A DNA stretch of 5,271 nt, from the NCBI GenBank assembly GCA_002705485.1, contig PAGT01000027.1:12714-17984 (forward strand). Direction: 5' to 3'. The stretch comes from Flavobacteriales bacterium (GTDB taxonomy: Bacteria > Bacteroidota > Bacteroidia > Flavobacteriales > Flavobacteriaceae). The translations under genes were made by a program, and so were the position numbers. Under the pieces are notes generated by a model. It did not search any database, had not been told where the DNA came from, and saw nothing but the letters and a program-made list of their open reading frames with translations. This document shows, in pieces, positions 1 through 5,271 of this stretch; position 1 is the stretch's first letter, and the number at the start of each line of letters is the position of its first letter.

Positions 1-123
1 GAACAAGAAAAATATAATAAAGCATTAAAGGCTTATGAAATTTTAAGTTTGAAATATCCAGAAAAAATCAGTTTATTTGCAAACCGAATTAATAAAATAA
101 AAAAATTAATTAAAAATAATTAA
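1..123 (+). CDS. C-terminal end of a TPR-like protein (partial, 5' end outside window)
   Basis: Frame 1 is open from the first base to a TAA at 121-123 and gives the last 40 residues of a protein. The visible part starts EQEKYNKALKAYEILSLKYP, which fits the second half of a tetratricopeptide repeat: a helix with regularly spaced Ala, Tyr and Leu, then the Pro that commonly ends a TPR unit. A Lys/Asn-rich helix follows (residues about 21-40 of the fragment). From knowledge of Bacteroidota genomes, a TPR protein of unknown exact role commonly sits directly upstream of secG, often after lptE, and the fragment fits that gene. TPR proteins act as protein-protein scaffolds; the partner cannot be told from this fragment. 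The stop codon directly abuts the secG start (TAAATG), which implies co-transcription and probably translational coupling. The family call rests on one partial repeat plus gene context. Confidence 0.72.
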   Translation, partial: EQEKYNKALKAYEILSLKYPEKISLFANRINKIKKLIKNN

Positions 124-462
124 ATGAGTAGTTTTTCAATTTTTGTTTTTTTAATAATAGCCGTCTGCTTTTTGTTAGTTTTGGTGATCATGGTTCAAAA
201 CCCTAAGGGCGGAGGTCTTTCCTCTAGTTTTGGAGGTGATTCACAGCAAATTGGAGGTGTTAAAAAAACATCTGACTTCTTGGATAAAAGTACTTGGGTT
301 TTAGCTTCGCTGCTGTTAGTTCTAATTTTACTATCAAATCTAACTATTGATAGGGGAACTGGTTCTGTAGATTCAAAATTACTGAATCCTAATCAGATCG
401 AAACAGAAATTCCTGAACAGATTGATCAAGAAATTCCAATTGAAATTCCAATTGAAGATTAA
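124..462 (+). CDS. secG: SecG, preprotein translocase subunit
   Basis: SecG is the small inner-membrane subunit that assists SecYE and SecA in moving unfolded proteins across the cytoplasmic membrane. The 112-residue product has the family layout: transmembrane helix 1 (about residues 4-24), a cytoplasmic loop with the SecG signature QNPKGGGLSSSFGG (25-38), and transmembrane helix 2 (about 57-74). After helix 2 comes an acidic tail rich in Glu, Ile and Pro, ending in repeated EIPI units. Such a variable acidic tail is in keeping with flavobacterial SecG proteins and is not part of the conserved core. The ATG at 124 directly follows the stop of the upstream gene, and the first helix begins within a few residues, so no other start is plausible. 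There is no Shine-Dalgarno motif; the upstream stretch is A/T-rich, as is usual in Bacteroidota. It lies upstream of groES, but the gap between them holds its own promoter candidate. Confidence 0.95.
   Translation: MSSFSIFVFLIIAVCFLLVLVIMVQNPKGGGLSSSFGGDSQQIGGVKKTSDFLDKSTWVLASLLLVLILLSNLTIDRGTGSVDSKLLNPNQIETEIPEQIDQEIPIEIPIED
430..453 (+). repeat. 12-bp perfect tandem repeat in the secG tail
   Basis: GAAATTCCAATT occurs twice head to tail (430-441 and 442-453) and encodes EIPI-EIPI. A related unit, GAAATTCCTGAA, lies just upstream (about 406-417). The copies are identical at third codon positions too, so a recent slippage duplication is more likely than selection on the protein alone. It falls in the non-conserved acidic tail of SecG, where length changes should be tolerated. 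Confidence 0.85.
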
Positions 463-469
463 AAATATA

Positions 470-489
470 ATGTCATCATGTCACTGTCT
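470..489 (+). promoter_or_regulatory. TGTC repeat cluster upstream of groES (possible operator)
   Basis: Three related hexamers sit close together: ATGTCA (470-475), ATGTCA (478-483) and CTGTCT (484-489). They lie between the secG stop and the sigma-54-like promoter candidate, where an activator or repressor of the chaperonin operon could bind. The CIRCE element (TTAGCACTC, 9 bases, GAGTGCTAA), the HrcA operator found before groES in many other phyla, is absent from this gap. The role is inferred from position and repetition only. Confidence 0.35.
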
Positions 490-495
490 TTCGTT

Positions 496-510
496 TGGCA
501 TGGTTGATGT
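496..510 (+). promoter_or_regulatory. Candidate sigma-54-like (-24/-12) promoter for groESL
   Basis: The sequence TGGCATGGTTGATGT resembles the sigma-54 consensus TGGCACG-N4-TTGC. The -24 block is TGGCATG (one mismatch), with GG at 497-498. Ten bases later the -12 dinucleotide is GT (509-510) instead of GC, so the -12 half is weak. A start of transcription would fall near 521, shortly before the groES ATG at 534, leaving a very short leader. I see no good match to the Bacteroidota housekeeping promoter (TTTG, about 20 bases, TAnnTTTG) in this gap. Inference only; a related but distinct Bacteroidota promoter type is possible. Confidence 0.4.
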
Positions 511-533
511 TTATGAAATTTAAAATTAAAATT

Positions 534-812
534 ATGAGTAAATTAAAAATTAAACCGCTTGCTGACAGAGTCATGATTCATCCTCTTGAGGCTGAAACTA
601 AAACCGCATCTGGAATAATTATTCCCGACTCAGCAAAAGAAAAACCACAAAAAGGAAATGTTGTTGCTGTAGGTCCTGGCACTAAGGACAATCCTGTTAC
701 TTTGAAAGTTGGAGATACAGTGTTGTACGGTAAATATTCGGGAACCGAATTAAAATTTGAAAACAACGATTATTTAATCATGCGCGAAAGTGATATTCTC
801 GCAATAGTATAA
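534..812 (+). CDS. groES: GroES, co-chaperonin (Hsp10)
   Basis: GroES forms the seven-subunit lid that closes the GroEL cavity in the cytoplasm during ATP-driven protein folding. From the ATG at 534 the product is 92 residues, the usual length. It opens MSKLKIKPLADRVMI, the canonical first strand. The mobile loop follows (about residues 17-32) with the GroEL-binding hydrophobic triplet Ile28-Ile30 in SGIIIPD. Next come a KEKPQKGNVVAVGPG segment (about 35-49) and the closing strand ending SDILAIV. The reading frame stays open upstream (TTG at 495, ATG at 507 and 513), but those starts add 7 to 13 residues with no counterpart in the family and run into the promoter candidate, so 534 is preferred. 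The A/T-rich sequence before the ATG carries no Shine-Dalgarno motif. groEL follows after 18 bases, so the two form one operon. Confidence 0.96.
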   Translation: MSKLKIKPLADRVMIHPLEAETKTASGIIIPDSAKEKPQKGNVVAVGPGTKDNPVTLKVGDTVLYGKYSGTELKFENNDYLIMRESDILAIV

Positions 813-830
813 CTTATTAAAACTAATACA

Positions 831-2465
831 ATGGCAAAAAAAATTCAATTTGATGTCGAGGCCAGAGAAGGTCTAAAAAAGGGAGTTGATGCATTAGCAA
901 ATGCTGTAAAAGTCACTCTTGGTCCTAAAGGAAGAAATGTTATCATTGGGAAATCATTCGGAGGTCCCCAAGTCACTAAAGATGGGGTAACTGTCGCTAA
1001 AGAAATAGAGCTTGAGGATGCTCTAGAAAATATGGGTGCTCAAATGGTAAAAGAAGTAGCTTCAAAAACAAATGATCTAGCTGGAGATGGTACAACAACT
1101 GCAACTATTTTGGCTCAATCTGTAGTAAGGGAGGGTTTAAAAAATGTGACTGCTGGAGCTAATCCAATGGACTTAAAAAGAGGTGTAGATAAGGCTGTTG
1201 AAGCCGTTGTTGATGAATTAAATAAACAATCCAAAACTGTTGGAAATTCCTCAGAAAAGATTAAACAAATTGCTTCGATTTCAGCAAATAATGATAATAC
1301 AATTGGCGAATTAATTACCGAGGCTTTTGAAAAAGTTGGAAAAGAGGGAGTAATTACTGTTGAAGAAGCAAAAGGAACTGATACTTATGTCGATGTTGTC
1401 GAAGGTATGCAGTTCGACAGAGGATATTTGTCACCTTATTTTGTAACCAACAGTGAAAAAATGGAATCAGATTTAGAAACCCCATACATTCTTTTATATG
1501 ATAAAAAAATATCAGCAATGAAAGATTTACTTCCAGTTTTAGAGCCAGTTGCTCAAACAGGCAAGCCTCTTCTTGTGATTGCAGAGGATGTAGATGGAGA
1601 GGCGCTTGCAACCTTAGTGGTTAATAAGCTTAGAGGTTCACTAAAAATTGCAGCTGTTAAAGCCCCAGGTTTCGGAGACAGAAGAAAGGCAATGCTTGAA
1701 GATATTGCTATACTTACAGGAGGTACTGTGATTTCTGAGGATAGAGGTTTTACACTTGAAAATACTACAATTGAAATGTTAGGAAGTGCTGAAAGAGTTA
1801 CAATCGATAAAGACAACACTACAATCGTTAATGGATCTGGTGATAAAAAAAGTATTTCAGAAAGAGTTAATCAAATAAAATCTCAAATTGAAACGACAAC
1901 CTCTGACTATGATAAAGAAAAATTACAAGAAAGACTCGCCAAACTCGCTGGTGGAGTTGCCGTTCTTTATGTTGGTGCTGCCTCTGAAGTTGAAATGAAA
2001 GAAAAAAAAGACAGAGTTGATGATGCTCTGCATGCAACAAGAGCTGCAGTTGAAGAAGGAATTGTTGCTGGTGGAGGTGTAGCCCTTCTCCGAACTCGCA
2101 AAGTTTTAGATAAGCTTTCAAGTGATAATGATGATGAATTAACTGGGATACAGATTATTTCAAGAGCAATTGAATCTCCTTTAAGAACTATTGTCGAAAA
2201 TGCCGGTGGTGAGGGTTCTGTTGTTGTAGCAAAAGTAATTGAAGGAAAAGGTGATTTTGGTTATGATGCTAAATCTGAAAAATTTGTGGATTTACTAAAA
2301 GAAGGTATTATTGATCCAAAAAAAGTAACTAGAATTGCATTAGAAAATGCGGCTTCAGTTGCTGGGATGATATTAACCACTGAATGTGCATTGGTGGATA
2401 TCAAAGAAGACGCTCCACCCATGCCTCCAATGGGCGGCGGCGGCGGAATGCCCGGAATGATGTAG
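831..2465 (+). CDS. groEL: GroEL, chaperonin (Hsp60)
   Basis: GroEL is the double-ring, ATP-driven chaperonin that encloses and folds cytosolic proteins together with GroES. The 544-residue product is full length (E. coli 548) and all landmarks are visible. The equatorial ATP site has TLGPKGRNV (29-37), Asp51 in KDGVTVAKE, GDGTTT with Asp86, and the ATP-hydrolysis aspartate at 398 in RVDDALHATRAAVEEG. This is followed by the VAGGG nucleotide-binding turn (412-416). The apical substrate-binding face includes Tyr199 and Tyr203 in GYLSPYF, and the conserved KLRG...APGFGDRR stretch begins near 266. The protein ends in a Gly/Met tail (GGGGGMPGMM), the flexible cavity-floor tail typical of GroEL. 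No catalytic residue is missing and there is no frameshift. It is the second gene of the groESL operon and is followed by a strong intrinsic terminator. Confidence 0.99.
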   Translation: MAKKIQFDVEAREGLKKGVDALANAVKVTLGPKGRNVIIGKSFGGPQVTKDGVTVAKEIELEDALENMGAQMVKEVASKTNDLAGDGTTTATILAQSVVREGLKNVTAGANPMDLKRGVDKAVEAVVDELNKQSKTVGNSSEKIKQIASISANNDNTIGELITEAFEKVGKEGVITVEEAKGTDTYVDVVEGMQFDRGYLSPYFVTNSEKMESDLETPYILLYDKKISAMKDLLPVLEPVAQTGKPLLVIAEDVDGEALATLVVNKLRGSLKIAAVKAPGFGDRRKAMLEDIAILTGGTVISEDRGFTLENTTIEMLGSAERVTIDKDNTTIVNGSGDKKSISERVNQIKSQIETTTSDYDKEKLQERLAKLAGGVAVLYVGAASEVEMKEKKDRVDDALHATRAAVEEGIVAGGGVALLRTRKVLDKLSSDNDDELTGIQIISRAIESPLRTIVENAGGEGSVVVAKVIEGKGDFGYDAKSEKFVDLLKEGIIDPKKVTRIALENAASVAGMILTTECALVDIKEDAPPMPPMGGGGGMPGMM

Positions 2466-2486
2466 TCAGTATTTTTTGATTTATAC

Positions 2487-2510
2487 ACTGCCCCTCGGGG
2501 CAGTTTTTTT
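2487..2510 (+). terminator. Intrinsic terminator after groEL
   Basis: ACTGCCCCTCGGGGCAGT (2487-2504) is a perfect inverted repeat. It folds as a 7-bp GC-rich stem with a four-base CTCG loop, or 8 bp counting the innermost C-G pair. It is followed by an unbroken run of T (2504-2510). It lies 21 bases after the groEL stop in an otherwise AT-rich region, so it is a convincing rho-independent terminator for the groESL transcript. No A-run precedes the left arm, so it should act on the + strand only. The T-run ends at the base before the next gene's ATG. Confidence 0.93.
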
Positions 2511-2969
2511 ATGAAAAAAAATATTTTAGATACAATTCAAAAAAAAATTGAGACTTCTACAAAATTAGAAACAGCTCTCCAGTACATTTGTGACCTGCTT
2601 AACTCAAAAATGCCTGGTTATGACTGGGTTGGGTTTTATTTTCATAATGAAAAAAAGAAGGAATTAAATCTAGTTGCATTTTCAGGACTTCCCACTGAAC
2701 ATACACAAATTCCTTTCGGGGAAGGAATTTGTGGACAAACTGCAAAAAACAGTCAACCGTATATTTCTATGGATGTTTCAAAAGAATCTAATTATATTTC
2801 GTGTAATATTGGAGTTAAATCTGAAATAGTTGTTCCAATTTTTGACAATAATAGAGTAAATATTGGTCAAATCGATATTGATTCTAATACTATAAACCAA
2901 TTTTCTAAAAATGATTTGTTTTTTTTGGAAGCCATAAATGAATTTATTTCAAAAAAGTTTTTTAAATAA
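2511..2969 (+). CDS. GAF-domain protein, fRMsr-like (free methionine-R-sulfoxide reductase family)
   Basis: A single-domain GAF protein of 152 residues, the usual size for this family. Characterised members (E. coli fRMsr/YebR, yeast fRMsr) reduce free methionine-R-sulfoxide in the cytoplasm using cysteine chemistry. Family marks in order: YDWVGFYF (37-44), IPFGEGICGQTA (67-78), NYISCNIGVKSEIVVPIF (94-111) and IGQIDIDS (118-125). Cys98 matches the catalytic cysteine of the E. coli enzyme (Cys118 there) and Cys74 matches Cys94. Glu105, Asp122 and Asp124 fall where the enzyme's acidic active-site residues lie. The third cysteine (E. coli Cys84) is replaced by His64, so disulfide recycling, if the protein is an active reductase, must differ. 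Cys27 is an extra cysteine in the N-terminal helix. The ATG at 2511 gives a natural N-terminus but directly follows the groEL terminator T-run, with no normal leader. Family membership is secure; enzymatic activity is inferred. Confidence 0.88.
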   Translation: MKKNILDTIQKKIETSTKLETALQYICDLLNSKMPGYDWVGFYFHNEKKKELNLVAFSGLPTEHTQIPFGEGICGQTAKNSQPYISMDVSKESNYISCNIGVKSEIVVPIFDNNRVNIGQIDIDSNTINQFSKNDLFFLEAINEFISKKFFK

Positions 2970-2978
2970 ACCTTAAAC

Positions 2979-3012
2979 TTTTGAAGAATTTTAATTTAAA
3001 TAATTAAATTTA
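2979..3012 (+). promoter_or_regulatory. Weak candidate Bacteroidota-type promoter for purH
   Basis: TTTTG (2979-2983) is followed after 21 bases by TAAATTTA (3005-3012). This compares with the Bacteroidota housekeeping pattern TTTG, about 19-21 bases, TAnnTTTG, with the last base of the -7 box mismatched (A for G). It would start transcription about 20 bases before the purH ATG. The gap (2970-3036) is almost pure A/T, so chance matches are likely. A 7-bp AT-only inverted repeat (AATTTAA at 2993-2999, TTAAATT at 3004-3010) overlaps it and may also be chance. Confidence 0.3.
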
Positions 3013-3036
3013 GTTTTAATTATTTTCCTAATTAAC

Positions 3037-4554
3037 ATGTTAAAAATTAAATCAGCGCTAATTTCTGTTTTCGATAAAGAAGGTATAGCTGAAATTGCTA
3101 AAAAACTAGATTCACTAAATGTGAAAATTTATTCAACAGGTGGTACCGAATCGTTTTTGAAAGCATTAAAATTAAATGTAATTAAAGTTGAAGATATCAC
3201 ATCATACCCCTCAATTTTAAATGGAAGAGTAAAGACATTACATCCAAAAGTATTTGGAGGTATTTTAAACAGAAGATCAAACAAAAGTGATAATGATGAA
3301 ATCATAAAATATAATATTCCCAATATTGATTTAGTGATAGTTGATTTGTACCCTTTTGAAAAAACTGTTAAATCAGGTCAAAGTGAAACTGAGATTATTG
3401 AGAAAATTGATATAGGTGGGATTTCACTTATCAGAGCTGCAGCAAAAAACTTTAAAGATGTTTTGACTATTTCATCAAAAGATCAATACAAATCTTTAAA
3501 TAAAATATTAAAAAACGGTTCTGGAAAAACTGACCTGGAAACTAGAAAAAAATTTAGTGCAAAAGCTTTTAATATATCATCACATTATGATACAGCAATA
3601 TTTAATTATTTTAACACTGAAAACGTAGCTTTTAAGTCTAGTTTTATCGACGGATTAGCTCTCAGATATGGTGAAAACCCTCACCAAAATGGTTATTTCT
3701 TTGGGGACCTAAAAGCCATGTTTGATCAACTAAATGGAAAAGAACTTTCATATAATAATCTTTTAGATGTTGACTCTGCTACGAATTTGATGAATGAGTT
3801 TGATTCTAAAAATGTAACTTTTGCTATATTAAAACACAACAATGCATGTGGTTTGTCCATAAGAAATTCTATTAAACAAGCTTATCTCGATGCTTTAGCT
3901 GGAGATCCAATATCCGCCTTTGGAGGAGTTCTAATAACTAATCAAAAAATTAGATACGAAGTTGCAAAAGAAATTAACAAACTTTTTTGTGAGATCCTGA
4001 TTGCACCTGATTTTGAAAATTCTGCTCTTGAATTATTGAAGACAAAAAAAAATAGAATAATCCTAAAACAAAAAGAAACTAAGCTCTGTGATAAAATTAT
4101 AAGAACATGTTTAAATGGAATGTTAGTTCAGGACAAAGACTCAAAAACAGACAGTAAAGACAATTTGAAAATTGTCACAAAGACATCCCCTAATAGTAGA
4201 GAAACTGAAGATCTCTTATTTGCATCAAAAATTTGTAAACATACAAAGTCTAATACAATTGTTTTGGTAAAAAACAAGCAATTAATAAGTTCTGGTACAG
4301 GGCAAACATCAAGAGTTGATGCATTAAAACATGCAATACAAAAAGCCAAGAATTTTAATTTCAATTTGTCAGGAGCAGTAATGGCAAGTGATGCCTTTTT
4401 TCCTTTTCCTGATTGTGTTGAAATTGCTCAAAATTTTGGAATTACATCTGTAATTCAACCTGGCGGCTCAATAAAAGATAATCTCTCAATCGATTTCTGC
4501 AATGATAATAATATTTCAATGGTTCATACTGGAATTCGTCATTTTAAGCATTAA
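3037..4554 (+). CDS. purH: PurH, bifunctional AICAR transformylase / IMP cyclohydrolase
   Basis: PurH carries out the last two steps of de novo purine synthesis: formyl transfer from 10-formyl-tetrahydrofolate to AICAR, then ring closure to IMP. The 505-residue product is full length. The N-terminal IMP cyclohydrolase (MGS-like) domain, about 1-195, shows ALISVFDKEG (7-16), YSTGGTE (32-38), NGRVKTLHP with Arg64 and Lys66 (62-70), DLYPFEKTV (103-111) and IDIGG...RAAAKN with Asp125 and Lys137. The C-terminal transformylase domain shows LRYGENPHQ (209-217), the catalytic Lys266-His267 pair in ILKHNNACG, DPISAFGG, SDAFFPFPDC (451-460), IQPGGS (473-478) and the family ending TGIRHFKH. The spelling, including FFPFPDCVEIA, agrees with the Bacteroidota type. 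The ATG at 3037 opens straight into the first beta strand, and no Shine-Dalgarno motif is seen. mreB follows after 31 bases in the same direction. Confidence 0.98.
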   Translation: MLKIKSALISVFDKEGIAEIAKKLDSLNVKIYSTGGTESFLKALKLNVIKVEDITSYPSILNGRVKTLHPKVFGGILNRRSNKSDNDEIIKYNIPNIDLVIVDLYPFEKTVKSGQSETEIIEKIDIGGISLIRAAAKNFKDVLTISSKDQYKSLNKILKNGSGKTDLETRKKFSAKAFNISSHYDTAIFNYFNTENVAFKSSFIDGLALRYGENPHQNGYFFGDLKAMFDQLNGKELSYNNLLDVDSATNLMNEFDSKNVTFAILKHNNACGLSIRNSIKQAYLDALAGDPISAFGGVLITNQKIRYEVAKEINKLFCEILIAPDFENSALELLKTKKNRIILKQKETKLCDKIIRTCLNGMLVQDKDSKTDSKDNLKIVTKTSPNSRETEDLLFASKICKHTKSNTIVLVKNKQLISSGTGQTSRVDALKHAIQKAKNFNFNLSGAVMASDAFFPFPDCVEIAQNFGITSVIQPGGSIKDNLSIDFCNDNNISMVHTGIRHFKH

Positions 4555-4585
4555 TTTTATTAACTTGTAATTTCTTATAAAATTT

Positions 4586-5271
4586 ATGGCATTTTTTGAT
4601 TTTTTATCGGAATCGATTGCGATCGATCTTGGAACAGCCAACACATTAATAATTCACAATGATAAAGTTGTTGTGGATAGCCCTTCAATTGTTGCAATTG
4701 ATAAAAAAACTGAAAAAATAATTGCTGTTGGAACTGAGGCTAGTTTGATGCAAGGAAAAACTCACGAAAACATCAAGACTGTTCGTCCATTAAAAGACGG
4801 GGTGATAGCTGATTTTAATGCCTCTGAGCAAATGATAAGTTTACTGATTAAAAGTATTCCCGCTTTGAAAAAAAAGTTTTTTACTCCTGCATTAAAAATG
4901 GTAATATGTATTCCCTCTGGAATAACTGAAGTTGAAATGAGAGCTGTTAGAGAATCTGCTGAAAGAGTTAATGGTAAAGAAGTCTATTTAATACACGAAC
5001 CAATGGCTGCAGCTATCGGAATTGGGGTTGATATTATGCAACCTAAAGGAAATATGGTTGTCGATATTGGAGGTGGAACCACTGAAATTGCGGTAATAGC
5101 ATTGTCTGGAATTGTTTGTGATAAATCTGTTAAAGTAGCTGGGGATGTTTTTACAGGGGATATTATATATTATATGCGAACACAACATAACCTTTTTATC
5201 GGAGAAAGAACAGCTGAAAAAATTAAAATCACTATCGGTTCTGCATCTGATGAACTTGAAAGTCCACCAGA
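4586..5271 (+). CDS. mreB: MreB, rod-shape-determining actin homologue (partial, 3' end outside window)
   Basis: MreB is a bacterial actin that forms membrane-associated filaments and guides the elongasome (MreC, MreD, RodA, PBP2) in rod-shaped cells. The frame from the ATG at 4586 stays open to the window end, giving 228 complete codons of a protein usually about 340 residues long. Visible actin-fold landmarks are phosphate-1 IAIDLGTANT (11-20), VRPLKDGVIADF, ICIPSGITEVEMRAVRE, connect-1 HEPMAAAIG with the ATPase glutamate at 138, and phosphate-2 VVDIGGGTTEIAV (158-170). A conserved segment YYMRTQHNLFIGERTAEKIK follows. The N-terminus MAFFDFLSESIAID is in keeping with flavobacterial MreB and supports this start. 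It lies 31 bases after purH with no terminator between, so read-through from purH is likely. The purH-mreB order, usually followed by mreC, is recurrent in this phylum from my general knowledge. Confidence 0.97.
   Translation, partial: MAFFDFLSESIAIDLGTANTLIIHNDKVVVDSPSIVAIDKKTEKIIAVGTEASLMQGKTHENIKTVRPLKDGVIADFNASEQMISLLIKSIPALKKKFFTPALKMVICIPSGITEVEMRAVRESAERVNGKEVYLIHEPMAAAIGIGVDIMQPKGNMVVDIGGGTTEIAVIALSGIVCDKSVKVAGDVFTGDIIYYMRTQHNLFIGERTAEKIKITIGSASDELESPP

Noticed and set aside
578..766. Minus-strand open frame of 62 codons opposite groES
   Set aside because: It lies entirely within the conserved groES coding region, with no recognisable domain and no leader or promoter of its own.
1354..2488. 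Four minus-strand open frames of 75-88 codons inside groEL (1354-1611, 1553-1819, 1867-2121, 2261-2488)
   Set aside because: They lie wholly or almost wholly under a full-length, highly conserved groEL, their translations resemble no family I know, and they are low-complexity complements of its codons. They are shadows of the real gene.
2993..3010. AATTTAA-ATAA-TTAAATT hairpin before purH as a terminator of the GAF gene
   Set aside because: The stem is only A-T pairs and no T-run follows, so it would be too weak. In a gap of nearly pure A/T such inverted repeats arise easily by chance.
3129..4364. Minus-strand open frames inside purH (3129-3323 and 4128-4364)
   Set aside because: Both mirror conserved purH codons and have no domain-like content; purH itself is intact on the other strand.
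4561..4585. TTG (4565-4567) and TATAAAA (4576-4582) as a promoter for mreB
   Set aside because: The spacing is far too short for a -35/-10 or -33/-7 pair, and the sequence is ordinary for an A/T-rich gap in this window.
4988..5188. Minus-strand open frame of 66 codons near the window end
   Set aside because: It overlaps the conserved connect-1 and phosphate-2 region of mreB in antisense, and is a shadow frame.
1..5271. Search for a novel system, mobile element, CRISPR array or RNA gene
   Set aside because: All coding space is explained by conserved housekeeping genes, the gaps are under about 72 bases, and no repeat array, transposase, tRNA-like fold or phage-like gene was seen.

Overview
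This window reads as a stretch of chromosome from a low-GC member of the Bacteroidota, most probably a marine-type flavobacterium. The evidence is the protein wording of every gene (closest to flavobacterial versions as I remember them), the gene order (TPR protein, secG, groES, groEL), the GAF-domain protein of the free-methionine-sulfoxide-reductase type, purH leading into mreB, and the absence of Shine-Dalgarno sequences before the start codons. All genes are on the + strand and the region is densely packed. No gap is longer than about 70 bases, so no gene-free stretch over 300 bases exists.

Layout: the 3' end of a TPR-type protein (1-123) is followed without any gap by secG (124-462), a membrane subunit of the protein translocase. 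A 71-base gap then carries a cluster of TGTC-type repeats and a sigma-54-like promoter candidate before groES (534-812) and groEL (831-2465), the chaperonin pair. A strong intrinsic terminator (2487-2510) closes the groESL unit, and its T-tract runs directly into the start codon of a small GAF-domain protein (2511-2969). After a 67-base, very AT-rich gap comes purH (3037-4554), the bifunctional enzyme of the last two steps of IMP synthesis. Thirty-one bases later mreB begins (4586) and runs off the end of the window.

Functionally these are housekeeping genes: protein export, protein folding, possible methionine repair or redox sensing, purine synthesis and cell-shape control. I see no mobile element, CRISPR array, tRNA, rRNA or toxin/defence locus, and no undescribed system. 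The points worth a second look are regulatory: the control region before groES, with no CIRCE element, and the terminator/start-codon junction before the GAF gene. A third is the loss in the GAF protein of one of the three cysteines of characterised fRMsr enzymes.
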